NCBI GenBank assembly: GCA_016929175.1
Contig: JAFGJI010000057.1
Location: 1 to 10,402, forward strand
Direction: 5' to 3'
Origin: Thermoplasmatota archaeon
GTDB lineage: Archaea > Thermoplasmatota > Penumbrarchaeia > Penumbrarchaeales > Penumbrarchaeaceae
DNA: 10,402 nucleotides
Shown here: piece after piece, positions 1-5,784 of the stretch
Position numbering within the stretch: the stretch's first letter is position 1
How the letters are laid out: every line of letters starts with the position of its first letter
Notes under the pieces: generated by a model
What the model saw: the letters and a program-made list of their open reading frames with translations, nothing else
The model's database searches: none
Told to the model about the DNA's origin: nothing
Translations under genes and position numbers: made by a program

Positions 1-1
1 C

Positions 2-3000
2 AATGACACGACGGACAGGACCAATCCGGTGGAGGGGATCCAGATAGCATCCCCCCAACAAGGCTGGTGGAAGGTGGAGATCAAGGCCTACAACATTCCC
101 ATGCGGTCCCAACATTACGCTCTGGCAGCGAACTACGAACTGATAGGGTCAGACATGATCACGGATATCGAAACCTACAGAAGATACGTTTCCACAAGCA
201 GAGACAATGTGACCGTCAGCGTGTTCGATCCTCTCAAGACCGCACAGCCGAGCATTGCTGTTCACATTCATTCGGACAGCGACCCGACAGGAAAGAACAT
301 CGTGCTTTTCAGGGTCGGCATACTCGGGCAGTTCAATGGATACTTCCATACGAGCAACACCTCGACATCCTCACCATCCTCCCTTTACGTATCCGATGAT
401 GATGCCATAACCGTGAGATACACATCTTCTTCGTCATCCATTTACTCCGAATTGACCGCGAAGGACCCGGTCGGTCTTGCCGTATTCCGCTCAATGGCAT
501 TGAGTTTGGTCCAGTCAGAGCATGAGGTGGTGCATCTGACCGGGACGACCGAGGTCGGCGTCCCGGCCTACTGGAGGTTCGACGGGCTGGACCAGGGATG
601 GATGTCCTTCCATGACGATGGCATGGGCCTGAACGGCGACCGGGTAGCCAACGACGGAAATGTTTCCGCCTTGTGGTCGGTACCCCCGGACACTTTTGGT
701 ACAAGAATGCTCTTCACATTGGTCGAGGATCCCTTCCTCGGTCCGCTGCTCTACGACCAGTTCAATGTAACCTTCAATGCTTCCAAACCCAGGTATCCCA
801 AGAACCTGACCGCCACCACGCTCGGGGGGGGCAATACGGCGTTGCTTAAATGGGATGAAAGCAACGAGACCGACCTCTCCCACTACTCGGCTTTCACCAA
901 TATCAGCGGCTCGACCGCCTCCGATCCCGGCGGGTGGACCATGGTTGCCAACACCTCCGGTGTTGACACCAACCTTGCCATAGGCAACCTGACGGACGGA
1001 GTGGAATACTGGTTCAGGTTATCCGCGGTGGACCTGAACGGTAATACATCATCCATGTCCCTCCCTTTCAATGTGACCCCTACGGACACGGAGGCCCCTC
1101 TTGTTGACCTGATCACCACCCCTTACACGATAGTGGGCGTCGCCAGTTTGAGCTTTGTCGGGAGCCCGGACCTCGCAAATGTGGAACTGCAGTATTACAA
1201 CGACTCCAATGGTAACGGGATCGAAGATGACGGTGTTTGGGTGCATGCAAGTATGGGCGGCCCGAACGATCTCACATGGGACACGAGGAACGGATCGGGG
1301 GGGCCAGGCAATGTGGACAGCATGTTCCTGAGGTACCGTGGATATGACGAGGTCCCCAATATTTCGAACTGGACCACTGCCTACGGCTTCCGGATAGACA
1401 ATCAGGGCCCATCCTCTGTCGAACTGCTTGATCCACCACCTCGTGTGACGCGGATCCATTCTCATTCCATCAACGGAAGGTCCGAACCTCTGGGTTTCGT
1501 CCAGGTCTGGAAGGGCGGAGTTCTTGACAGCAACAACAGCGTCGGAGAGCTTGGTACGTTCTCATTCGACCTGGAACTTGATGAGGGTCTGAACAACATC
1601 ACCGTTGCAGCTTTCGACCAGTACGGAGCTGGACCCACACTTCGGACCTACTGGTTCACTCTGGACACCATGCTCCCGGTTCCCATGCTCGAGGTCGAGG
1701 ACCAGTCGCATATTTTCAGGGAGATCGGATGGCAACCCTACCTGTTCAATTCGACCTCATACGACGAGGGTGTGGACCCTGCTTTCACCTACATAGAGAA
1801 CATAACCTGGAGTTACAGCGGCATTGACGGGATCGCAAAGACATACTACGGCTTCGACCAGTTCCCGGTGACCTTCATCGAACTCGGAGACCACGAGCTT
1901 TCGATCCGTGTGAGGGACCCCGCGGGGAACTCGGAAGAAATGACACTACTGATAACTGTCTTCGATAATACATCACCGGTCATATCGGTCGAAGGGGAAT
2001 TGAGGGTTGATGAAAAGAGCCTTGTGACCTATGAGCTCAACTGGACCGACAATGACCCCAGAGCACATCTTCGGGAGAACTTCTCGATAGATTGGAGCTT
2101 CACGGGACCGGGCGGATACCTCCAGAACCACTCCGGTCCTATTGTCTATACGGTTTTCCCCGATCCCGGGTCTTACATGCTTCATGTCTCCATACGGGAT
2201 GGGGGCGACAATACGGCGGGGCTCGAGCTCAATATAACTGTTGATGACAGAACGCCCCCGGCGGGCAGTATACTTGGAAGTCAATACGTGATACTCGGGA
2301 TACCGGAATCATATTCTGCCAACCTGACCGATAACGGACTGCCCATGCCCGAGGGGAGCATCCACAAATGGACGCTGAAGTATCTCGAAGGACCGATATC
2401 GCAATGGTGGACCATGAATCTCACAGGGATATCCTTCAGTTTCAACTTCACCGAACCAGGGGCCTACACCCTGCTTCTTGTCGCTTCGGACCCGTCAGGT
2501 AACTCCAGGGAATTCCAGATCAACATCAACGCGGACGGCGACCTCACATCGCCACACATCGCAGAGGTACTTCCTGCCGAGGACCCGACATATCAATTCA
2601 GCGAGAACACACATTTCATGATCAGATTCTCGGAGAGGATGAACAGGACCTCCATCACATCGGATTCGATCTACCTGCTCCATCCCAACGGTACAAAAAT
2701 TGCAGGGACACTGACCATTTCCGTGAAGGATGAAAGAACAGAGGTCCTTCTGGAAACGGATACGCTGGAATTCGAGCTGACCTATTCTCTGGTGGTCGAG
2801 CCAACCGTCAGTGATACATGGAACAACCGGCTCCTTGACAGGTTCTGTGCCAACTACACCATCAGGACATTGTTCAAGCTTGTTTACCCCTGGGGCCCCT
2901 CCCACTCGGAATTCTTCGCGAACATAACGAATACCACCGCCATCGTCCTCAGGTTCTCGAACCCGGTCCTTGCATCTTCCGTCGTCAATTACATTTCCAT

Positions 3001-3781
3001 CAGGGCGATCACCAGGGAAGTTGACATATTCACCGGAAAGGAGAGGACGATAAGGACCCCGACATCCTTCGTTGTCAAACAGGGAGAGGACAATTATACC
3101 ATCATCATCGAGGCATTCATGGACGAAGGGGGAACCTACAATTTCACACTGTCACAACAGGCGATGGACATATTCAACTACGAGCTTGACCAGACATACA
3201 CGTGGGAATTCAGTACATACCTTCCTCCTGTTACAAATGGTCCCGATGATGATGAAGAAGAGGATGACGACGACCTGCCCCGGTGGATGAATGACCCGAA
3301 ATGGTGGATACTGGCAGCGGTCCTGGTGGTGCTCCTTATACTGGCCCTTGTGATCTTCGGGGCAATAAGAAGGAGAAGGAACCTTGAAAAGATCTGGGAA
3401 GCAGGACGGGACGAGGAGGGTGCAAGGAAAGAACCTACGCCCTTGGCAGCTCCCGCTCCTGCCGATGAGGCATCTCGATCACCCGAGGAGGAAGAGGAGG
3501 TCATGTCCAAACCGCCAAGCTACGAGGACCTGTACGGACCCACTGTGCCAATGAAGGGTCAGGAGCCTGAAACCGGTCCGCCTGTGGACCTTTTCCCCTC
3601 TCCCTTCCTCTCGGATAATGCAATGGAAGGAGGCAAGACCCCTATAGACTGGGATGAGGACGAGGAGGAAGAGGGATGGGATGGGGACGAGGAAGAGGAC
3701 AATGATGAAGAAAAGTGGGATGATGAGGAAGATGATTGGGGGGAGGACGAAAATGAAGAGGGTTGGGATGATGAGGAGTAA
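2..3781 (+). CDS. C-terminal part of a secreted, membrane-anchored multi-domain surface protein, probably a subtilisin-like (S8) protease (5' end outside window)
   Basis: The frame is open from base 2, so the GTG at 29 is internal and the gene starts upstream. The first ~45 residues (NPVEGIQI, GWWKVEIKAYNIP, YALAANYEL) match the end of the C-terminal beta-sandwich of secreted S8 subtilases; the Ig-like unit at about 160-465 (VSVFD, DDDAITVRYT) is also common in such proteases. The catalytic domain is not visible, so 'protease' is inference. Next come a DDG/NGD Ig-like unit (466-786), fibronectin III (790-1080), two Ig-like units (1081-1660), three PKD-like units (1660-2535) and two Big_5-like units (2545-2870, 2875-3225). 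An acidic linker (3241-3276), one membrane helix (3303-3368) followed by RRRR, and a Pro/Ala-rich then hyperacidic tail end the protein. The topology is outside domains, inside tail. Many N-x-S/T sites suit a glycosylated surface protein. TAA ends it at 3779-3781. Confidence 0.85.
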   Translation, partial: NDTTDRTNPVEGIQIASPQQGWWKVEIKAYNIPMRSQHYALAANYELIGSDMITDIETYRRYVSTSRDNVTVSVFDPLKTAQPSIAVHIHSDSDPTGKNIVLFRVGILGQFNGYFHTSNTSTSSPSSLYVSDDDAITVRYTSSSSSIYSELTAKDPVGLAVFRSMALSLVQSEHEVVHLTGTTEVGVPAYWRFDGLDQGWMSFHDDGMGLNGDRVANDGNVSALWSVPPDTFGTRMLFTLVEDPFLGPLLYDQFNVTFNASKPRYPKNLTATTLGGGNTALLKWDESNETDLSHYSAFTNISGSTASDPGGWTMVANTSGVDTNLAIGNLTDGVEYWFRLSAVDLNGNTSSMSLPFNVTPTDTEAPLVDLITTPYTIVGVASLSFVGSPDLANVELQYYNDSNGNGIEDDGVWVHASMGGPNDLTWDTRNGSGGPGNVDSMFLRYRGYDEVPNISNWTTAYGFRIDNQGPSSVELLDPPPRVTRIHSHSINGRSEPLGFVQVWKGGVLDSNNSVGELGTFSFDLELDEGLNNITVAAFDQYGAGPTLRTYWFTLDTMLPVPMLEVEDQSHIFREIGWQPYLFNSTSYDEGVDPAFTYIENITWSYSGIDGIAKTYYGFDQFPVTFIELGDHELSIRVRDPAGNSEEMTLLITVFDNTSPVISVEGELRVDEKSLVTYELNWTDNDPRAHLRENFSIDWSFTGPGGYLQNHSGPIVYTVFPDPGSYMLHVSIRDGGDNTAGLELNITVDDRTPPAGSILGSQYVILGIPESYSANLTDNGLPMPEGSIHKWTLKYLEGPISQWWTMNLTGISFSFNFTEPGAYTLLLVASDPSGNSREFQININADGDLTSPHIAEVLPAEDPTYQFSENTHFMIRFSERMNRTSITSDSIYLLHPNGTKIAGTLTISVKDERTEVLLETDTLEFELTYSLVVEPTVSDTWNNRLLDRFCANYTIRTLFKLVYPWGPSHSEFFANITNTTAIVLRFSNPVLASSVVNYISIRAITREVDIFTGKERTIRTPTSFVVKQGEDNYTIIIEAFMDEGGTYNFTLSQQAMDIFNYELDQTYTWEFSTYLPPVTNGPDDDEEEDDDDLPRWMNDPKWWILAAVLVVLLILALVIFGAIRRRRNLEKIWEAGRDEEGARKEPTPLAAPAPADEASRSPEEEEEVMSKPPSYEDLYGPTVPMKGQEPETGPPVDLFPSPFLSDNAMEGGKTPIDWDEDEEEEGWDGDEEEDNDEEKWDDEEDDWGEDENEEGWDDEE

Positions 3782-3783
3782 AA

Positions 3784-3800
3784 ATGGTAGATGATACCAT
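3784..3800 (+). terminator. Hairpin just after the stop codon of the surface protein
   Basis: ATGGTA (3784-3789) and TACCAT (3795-3800) form a perfect 6-bp stem with a 5-nt loop, starting two bases after the TAA. There is no T run after it, so it may be an mRNA 3'-end structure rather than a classical terminator. Confidence 0.3.
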
Positions 3801-3817
3801 CACACCGCAAAAGATCG

Positions 3818-3831
3818 TGGATAATTATCCA
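3818..3831. promoter_or_regulatory. Perfect 14-bp palindrome, possible operator
   Basis: TGGATAATTATCCA is a perfect palindrome in the 155-base gap before the small gene at 3937. It lies upstream of the likely TATA boxes (TATTATTAAG near 3861-3870 or TTAGTATTT near 3887-3895), so it could bind a dimeric regulator. Its function is inferred from symmetry and position only. Confidence 0.3.
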
Positions 3832-3936
3832 TTATTGATGTGTGCAATTCACCCGGTAAGTATTATTAAGGGAACATGGATTAGTATTTCCCGGAGTTCA
3901 TTGGGGCTCCTTCCGAAGTAAAGAGGTTAGGTCCAA

Positions 3937-4134
3937 ATGACGATGGGTCTGAAGATACACCAGATGCTCAAGGACGAGAGGTCCGATCCCCCCGAGATGG
4001 TGGAAGAAGCGAGGAAGCGGAAGGAAATGTCCGACAGTATTCTCGAGATAATATACCACAAGCTGATGAGCAGGGGGAAGGACAGGAATACGAGAGTATC
4101 CGTGATGGACCAAAATGAAACAGAGGAACGTTGA
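3937..4134 (+). CDS. Small charged helical protein, unknown function (65 aa)
   Basis: I do not recognise a family. The 65-residue product begins MTMGLKIHQMLKDERSD and is rich in Lys, Arg and Glu. Residues about 16-48 (PPEMVEEARKRKEMSDSIL and onward) look like one or two amphipathic helices, and the C-terminus is polar. There is no Cys motif, signal peptide or membrane helix, so it is probably cytoplasmic. Start choice: GAGGTTA (3923-3929) lies about 8 bases before the ATG at 3937 and is a fair Shine-Dalgarno match; Met3 at 3943 is an alternative. It stands alone, with non-coding gaps on both sides and its own candidate TATA boxes. It could be a small regulator or an accessory to a neighbour. 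That it is a real gene rests on the ribosome binding site and its fit in the gap, not on homology. Confidence 0.5.
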   Translation: MTMGLKIHQMLKDERSDPPEMVEEARKRKEMSDSILEIIYHKLMSRGKDRNTRVSVMDQNETEER

Positions 4135-4144
4135 TCTCCCGTGC

Positions 4145-4158
4145 CTTTAATATAATAA
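4145..4158 (+). promoter_or_regulatory. TATA box of kptA
   Basis: TTTAATATAATAAA-like sequence after the small gene and about 90 bases before the kptA ATG. It would start transcription near 4178 and give a leader of about 65 bases. It suggests kptA has its own promoter. Confidence 0.45.
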
Positions 4159-4230
4159 ATGTTCCTTCCATGTTCGAACGAGAAAGGACACGGTGGGGTA
4201 TGAATACCATCCGTTCAAGTTTCTATGCAA

Positions 4231-4238
4231 GAGGGTGA
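4231..4238 (+). promoter_or_regulatory. Ribosome binding site of kptA
   Basis: GAGGGTGA contains GGTGA, complementary to the archaeal 16S 3' end, and sits 6 bases before the ATG at 4245. This fixes that start rather than the ATG at 4254. Confidence 0.7.
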
Positions 4239-4244
4239 CATATC

Positions 4245-5135
4245 ATGCTAAGAATGTGCAGAGACCATGGATATTTTCGCGGAGAGGACTGTCCCGTCTG
4301 TGGAGATGAGGGAAAGTTCCTCATGAGTTCATATGAATTGGAATCACTTGGAAGGATCATGGCCGGTATATTGAGGCATTTTCCCGAGAAGTTCAGTCTG
4401 CATATGGACGAGGAGGGCTTTGTTGACATCTACAAGATGGTTTCAGCGATCAAGCGCAAGAGGGGTGATCGGATGAGATGGCTGAGACCAAACCATATCA
4501 TCGGTCTTGTCGAGACCGATCCAAAGGGGAGATATCAGGTTGACAGCAATCATGTCAGGGCCACTTACGGCCACTCCATAGAGCTGAGCATGAGCCTTCC
4601 CACCGACAATATACCCGAGAGGCTCTACTATCCTGCCGGTCCGGGAGAGGTGGATACACTACTCCAGAACGGCATCCAACCAGGGGATAGAACGATGGTT
4701 CATCTCTCCAGGACGTGGAACGATGCATACGAGGCCGGAATACACAGGGAAGGACCCGAGCCGGTCATCATCAGGATCGATGCCGAGGGTGCTCAGAACA
4801 ACGGCATAATAATCCAGAGAGCCGGAAAGACCGTCTTCACGGTGGAAGAGATGCCTGCCGATTTCCTGCAGCTCTCCGACGAGGTGGACATCGAGCTTTC
4901 GAAAAAGGAGATGATCGAAAGAGGTCTGGACTTCGGAGAGAAGGTGATCAAGGATGACAACGGGGAGACCGTTGAGGACGAAAACCCGGAAGATGACGAC
5001 CTGGATGTCGAGGAGGAAAACCTCACCGATGAAGATGCCGATCTGTCCGATGATGAGACCGATGAGGACCTTGACATAGAGGATGACGATATTACGGATG
5101 ATGACCTAAATATCGAAGAGGATAACTCCGAATAG
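4245..5135 (+). CDS. kptA: RNA 2'-phosphotransferase Tpt1/KptA with hyperacidic C-terminal extension
   Basis: This family moves an internal RNA 2'-phosphate onto NAD+, yielding ADP-ribose 1'',2''-cyclic phosphate and nicotinamide. Residues 5-19 hold a zinc-ribbon-like motif (C5, H8, C16, C19) typical of archaeal members. The core runs to about residue 210: ILRHFPEKF carries the catalytic Arg-His pair (R44, H45), MDEEGFVDI the helix-turn segment, VETDPKGRYQVD and VRATYGHSI the next conserved blocks (R105), MVHLS the NAD-site strand, and HREGPEPVIIRIDA the last conserved Arg (R168). The tetrad looks intact, so the enzyme is probably active. The usual LYHGT of bacterial and eukaryotic members reads LYYPAGP here. 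Residues about 211-296 are an extra tail, with nearly all of 245-296 Asp/Glu in repeats like DLDIEDDD; this is not part of the usual domain. Why archaea keep KptA is unclear, because their tRNA ligation is not known to leave 2'-phosphates. Confidence 0.92.
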   Translation: MLRMCRDHGYFRGEDCPVCGDEGKFLMSSYELESLGRIMAGILRHFPEKFSLHMDEEGFVDIYKMVSAIKRKRGDRMRWLRPNHIIGLVETDPKGRYQVDSNHVRATYGHSIELSMSLPTDNIPERLYYPAGPGEVDTLLQNGIQPGDRTMVHLSRTWNDAYEAGIHREGPEPVIIRIDAEGAQNNGIIIQRAGKTVFTVEEMPADFLQLSDEVDIELSKKEMIERGLDFGEKVIKDDNGETVEDENPEDDDLDVEEENLTDEDADLSDDETDEDLDIEDDDITDDDLNIEEDNSE

Positions 5136-5138
5136 TGA

Positions 5139-5156
5139 AGGACACCTTTTCGTCCT
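5139..5156 (+). terminator. Weak hairpin after kptA
   Basis: AGGAC (5139-5143) and GTCCT (5152-5156) can pair around an 8-base loop with TTTT, four bases after the TAG. A 5-bp stem is weak evidence; it may help end the kptA mRNA before the tRNA promoter. Confidence 0.25.
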
Positions 5157-5167
5157 GACCGTAAATG

Positions 5168-5176
5168 GTTAAATAG
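5168..5176 (+). promoter_or_regulatory. TATA box of tRNA-Ser
   Basis: GTTAAATAG lies about 40 bases before the tRNA 5' end. It would start transcription near 5198, within a small GC-rich hairpin (GCGGG 5192-5196 with CCCGC 5200-5204), leaving a short leader for RNase P to remove. Confidence 0.5.
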
Positions 5177-5250
5177 GACCTATCGATTAGAGCGGGTTCC
5201 CCGCCAATGAACGCAGAGGTAGCTCAGCCCGGTAAGGCGCGAGACTGGAA

Positions 5251-5272
5251 TACGACCCGCAGTCCTCCGGAC
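5251..5272 (+). other. tRNA intron with bulge-helix-bulge splice sites
   Basis: The intron lies after A37, the standard archaeal position. C32-T-G-G35 (5245-5248) pairs with CCGG (5267-5270) as a 4-bp central helix with one G-U pair. It is flanked by two 3-nt bulges, AA^T (5249-5251) and AC^A (5271-5273), each cut after its second base. Inside, GAC/GTC plus an A-T pair, with one C-C mismatch, forms a short inner stem. This is the substrate expected by archaeal tRNA-splicing endonuclease. Confidence 0.85.
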
Positions 5273-5304
5273 ATCTCGTGGGAGCAATCCCTCGGGGGTT
5301 CAAA

Positions 5305-5319
5305 TCCCCTCCTCTGCGC
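5305..5319 (+). repeat. Att-like direct repeat, copy 1 (within the tRNA 3' end)
   Basis: TCCCCTCCTCTGCGC spans the last base of the T loop, the 3' T stem, the 3' acceptor strand, G73 and the next C. The identical 15 bases recur at 5596-5610; the flanks on both sides differ. The tRNA 3' end is the usual target of archaeal integrases. Confidence 0.75.
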
Positions 5320-5321
5320 CA

Positions 5322-5326
5322 TTTTT
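5322..5326 (+). terminator. T-run terminator of tRNA-Ser
   Basis: TTTTT directly follows the tRNA 3' end; archaeal RNA polymerase commonly stops at such runs. The same bases are the outer part of the inverted repeat that follows. Confidence 0.5.
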
Positions 5327-5367
5327 ACCTTTTCAAGAGATCAAATTCATAGCAGAAAAGGTAAAAA
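5322..5367. repeat. Inverted repeat 1, 12-bp perfect arms
   Basis: TTTTTACCTTTT (5322-5333) and AAAAGGTAAAAA (5356-5367) are perfect reverse complements separated by 22 bases. It begins right at the end of the tRNA gene and is the longest perfect stem seen in the gap. Confidence 0.85.
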
Positions 5368-5369
5368 CC

Positions 5370-5410
5370 AGCAAGATCGCCCAATGATTTTCATCTCAAC
5401 TGATCTTGCT
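5370..5410. repeat. Inverted repeat 2, 9-bp perfect arms
   Basis: AGCAAGATC (5370-5378) and GATCTTGCT (5402-5410) are perfect reverse complements around 23 bases. CC before and GG after can add two pairs if one A bulges out. It begins two bases after repeat 1. Confidence 0.8.
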
Positions 5411-5414
5411 AGGT

Positions 5415-5451
5415 CTGAGGCCATTAAAAATGATTGGTGTGGTGGCCTCAG
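5415..5451. repeat. Inverted repeat 3, 9-bp perfect arms
   Basis: CTGAGGCCA (5415-5423) and TGGCCTCAG (5443-5451) are perfect reverse complements around 19 bases; two further T-G wobble pairs can form inside. It begins four bases after repeat 2. Confidence 0.8.
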
Positions 5452-5452
5452 T

Positions 5453-5486
5453 TTTCCTTCTCGTCAATTTTTATAGTTTCAGGAAA
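5453..5486. repeat. Inverted repeat 4, 6-bp arms (weak)
   Basis: TTTCCT (5453-5458) and AGGAAA (5481-5486) pair around 22 bases. A 6-bp match could be chance in this AT-rich stretch; it is listed because its spacing fits the series. Confidence 0.4.
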
Positions 5487-5521
5487 TGGCGCGCGAGATT
5501 GCTCACATACGATATATAGGT

Positions 5522-5551
5522 CCAGACAATAATTATGTCTTATTTATCTGG
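5522..5551. repeat. Inverted repeat 5, interrupted arms
   Basis: CCAGA (5522-5526) pairs with TCTGG (5547-5551). Inside, AATAA pairs with TTATT around a 7-base loop, with a small internal loop between the two stems. GG before and CC after can extend it past a mismatch. Confidence 0.45.
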
Positions 5552-5552
5552 C

Positions 5553-5595
5553 CCCTGAGATCTTGAATTGCGTCGCTTATTATCCGATCTCATGG
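5553..5595. repeat. Inverted repeat 6, 7-bp arms plus two pairs
   Basis: TGAGATC (5556-5562) and GATCTCA (5586-5592) pair around 23 bases. After one C-T mismatch, CC and GG add two outer pairs. Its right edge abuts the second copy of the tRNA 3' end. Confidence 0.55.
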
Positions 5596-5610
5596 TCCCC
5601 TCCTCTGCGC
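5596..5610 (+). repeat. Att-like direct repeat, copy 2 (displaced tRNA 3' end)
   Basis: Exact 15-base copy of the tRNA-Ser 3' end, with no other part of a tRNA next to it. If the region between is an insertion, this is the original 3' end left at the far side. There is no CCA after it (TTGG follows). A chance 15-base match within 300 bases is very unlikely. Confidence 0.75.
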
Positions 5611-5654
5611 TTGGATGTTTAAGAAATCATTTCCATGAAAGCTTAACATCCAAG
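5610..5654. repeat. Inverted repeat 7, 13-bp arms with one bulge
   Basis: CTTGGATGTTTAAG (5610-5623) and CTTAACATCCAAG (5642-5654) pair over 13 bp with one extra T, around 18 bases. It begins on the last base of the second tRNA 3'-end copy, just as repeat 1 begins directly after the tRNA. Each tRNA end is thus followed by a strong hairpin. Confidence 0.8.
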
Positions 5655-5784
5655 GCCGTAAAATCGCCAATTCATTATTCTTCGAACTGATCTTACCGGA
5701 CCCGGGACCGGTCGATGGTGACCATTAGCCCGGCATTCCAGGGAGCTCCAGCCGTTTTGGACCTGTTTCCCCCGCCCAATCAAA
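5655..5784. other. Gene-free, GC-rich stretch with palindromes upstream of the 5839 gene
   Basis: No ORF is seen. Base 5695-5712 is an 18-base near-palindrome (ACCGGACCCGGGACCGGT, one A-A mismatch). ATGGTGACCAT (5715-5725) is symmetric around one base. CCGGG (5702-5706) and CCCGG (5729-5733) enclose the latter. GGAGCTCC (5742-5749) is another palindrome. After an AT-rich stretch the local rise in GC could mark a structured RNA or regulator sites for the promoter at 5785. Confidence 0.4.

Larger units (their letters stand above)
5213..5321 (+). tRNA. tRNA-Ser(GGA) with a 22-nt intron
   Basis: A complete class II tRNA can be folded. Acceptor arms are GCAGAGG (5213-5219) and CCTCTGC (5311-5317). 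The D stem is GCT/GGC, and the anticodon stem is CGAGA (5240-5244) with TCTCG (5274-5278). The anticodon GGA is at 5247-5249. The long variable arm has stem GGGA/TCCC with loop GCAA, and the T stem GGGGG/CCCCT has loop TTCAAAT. The long variable arm, G73 (5318) and anticodon all point to serine (codons UCC/UCU). CCA follows at 5319-5321, though it may be chance. An intron (5251-5272) interrupts the loop at 37/38, and the mature RNA is about 87 nt. A TTTTT run follows directly. Confidence 0.95.
5305..5610 (+). mobile_element. Candidate mini integrated element or remnant at tRNA-Ser
   Basis: About 290 bases are bounded by the two 15-base tRNA 3'-end copies. The stretch is visibly more AT-rich than the flanking genes (about 40% GC by eye), holds no convincing ORF and is filled with inverted repeats. 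The geometry matches integration at a tRNA 3' end, with the intact tRNA rebuilt on one side and a short tRNA tail on the other. No integrase lies within, so it would be either a decayed remnant or a non-autonomous element. It could also be a tRNA-tail-bearing repeat of another kind. Confidence 0.45.

Noticed and set aside
29..31. GTG at 29 as the start of the surface protein
   Set aside because: The frame is open to the window edge and the residues before it continue a subtilase C-terminal domain, so the true start is upstream.
3559..3810. Minus-strand Ser-rich ORF
   Set aside because: It is the reverse reading of GAN-rich acidic codons of the surface protein tail, so the poly-Ser is an artefact. 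The same holds for the Ser-rich minus-strand frames at 4793-5077 and 6435-6977.
5382..5451. C/D box guide RNA (AATGATT and CTGA boxes)
   Set aside because: The C-like boxes do not match RTGATGA well, the order and spacing of the D boxes do not fit, and the perfect stems would sequester them.
5207..5476. 89-codon ORF across the tRNA gene
   Set aside because: It reads through the tRNA and two inverted repeats, has no Shine-Dalgarno sequence and gives a protein of random-looking composition.
5322..5654. CRISPR array
   Set aside because: The repeats are inverted and each has different arms; no direct repeat with constant sequence and unique spacers is present.
5610..5654. Integron attC site
   Set aside because: The arms carry GTT and AAC in the wrong order for the attC core sites, and no integron integrase or gene cassettes are seen.
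5655..5780. Second tRNA or 5S rRNA gene in the GC-rich stretch, either strand
   Set aside because: No acceptor stem, T arm or 5S-like core could be assembled; only short palindromes are present.
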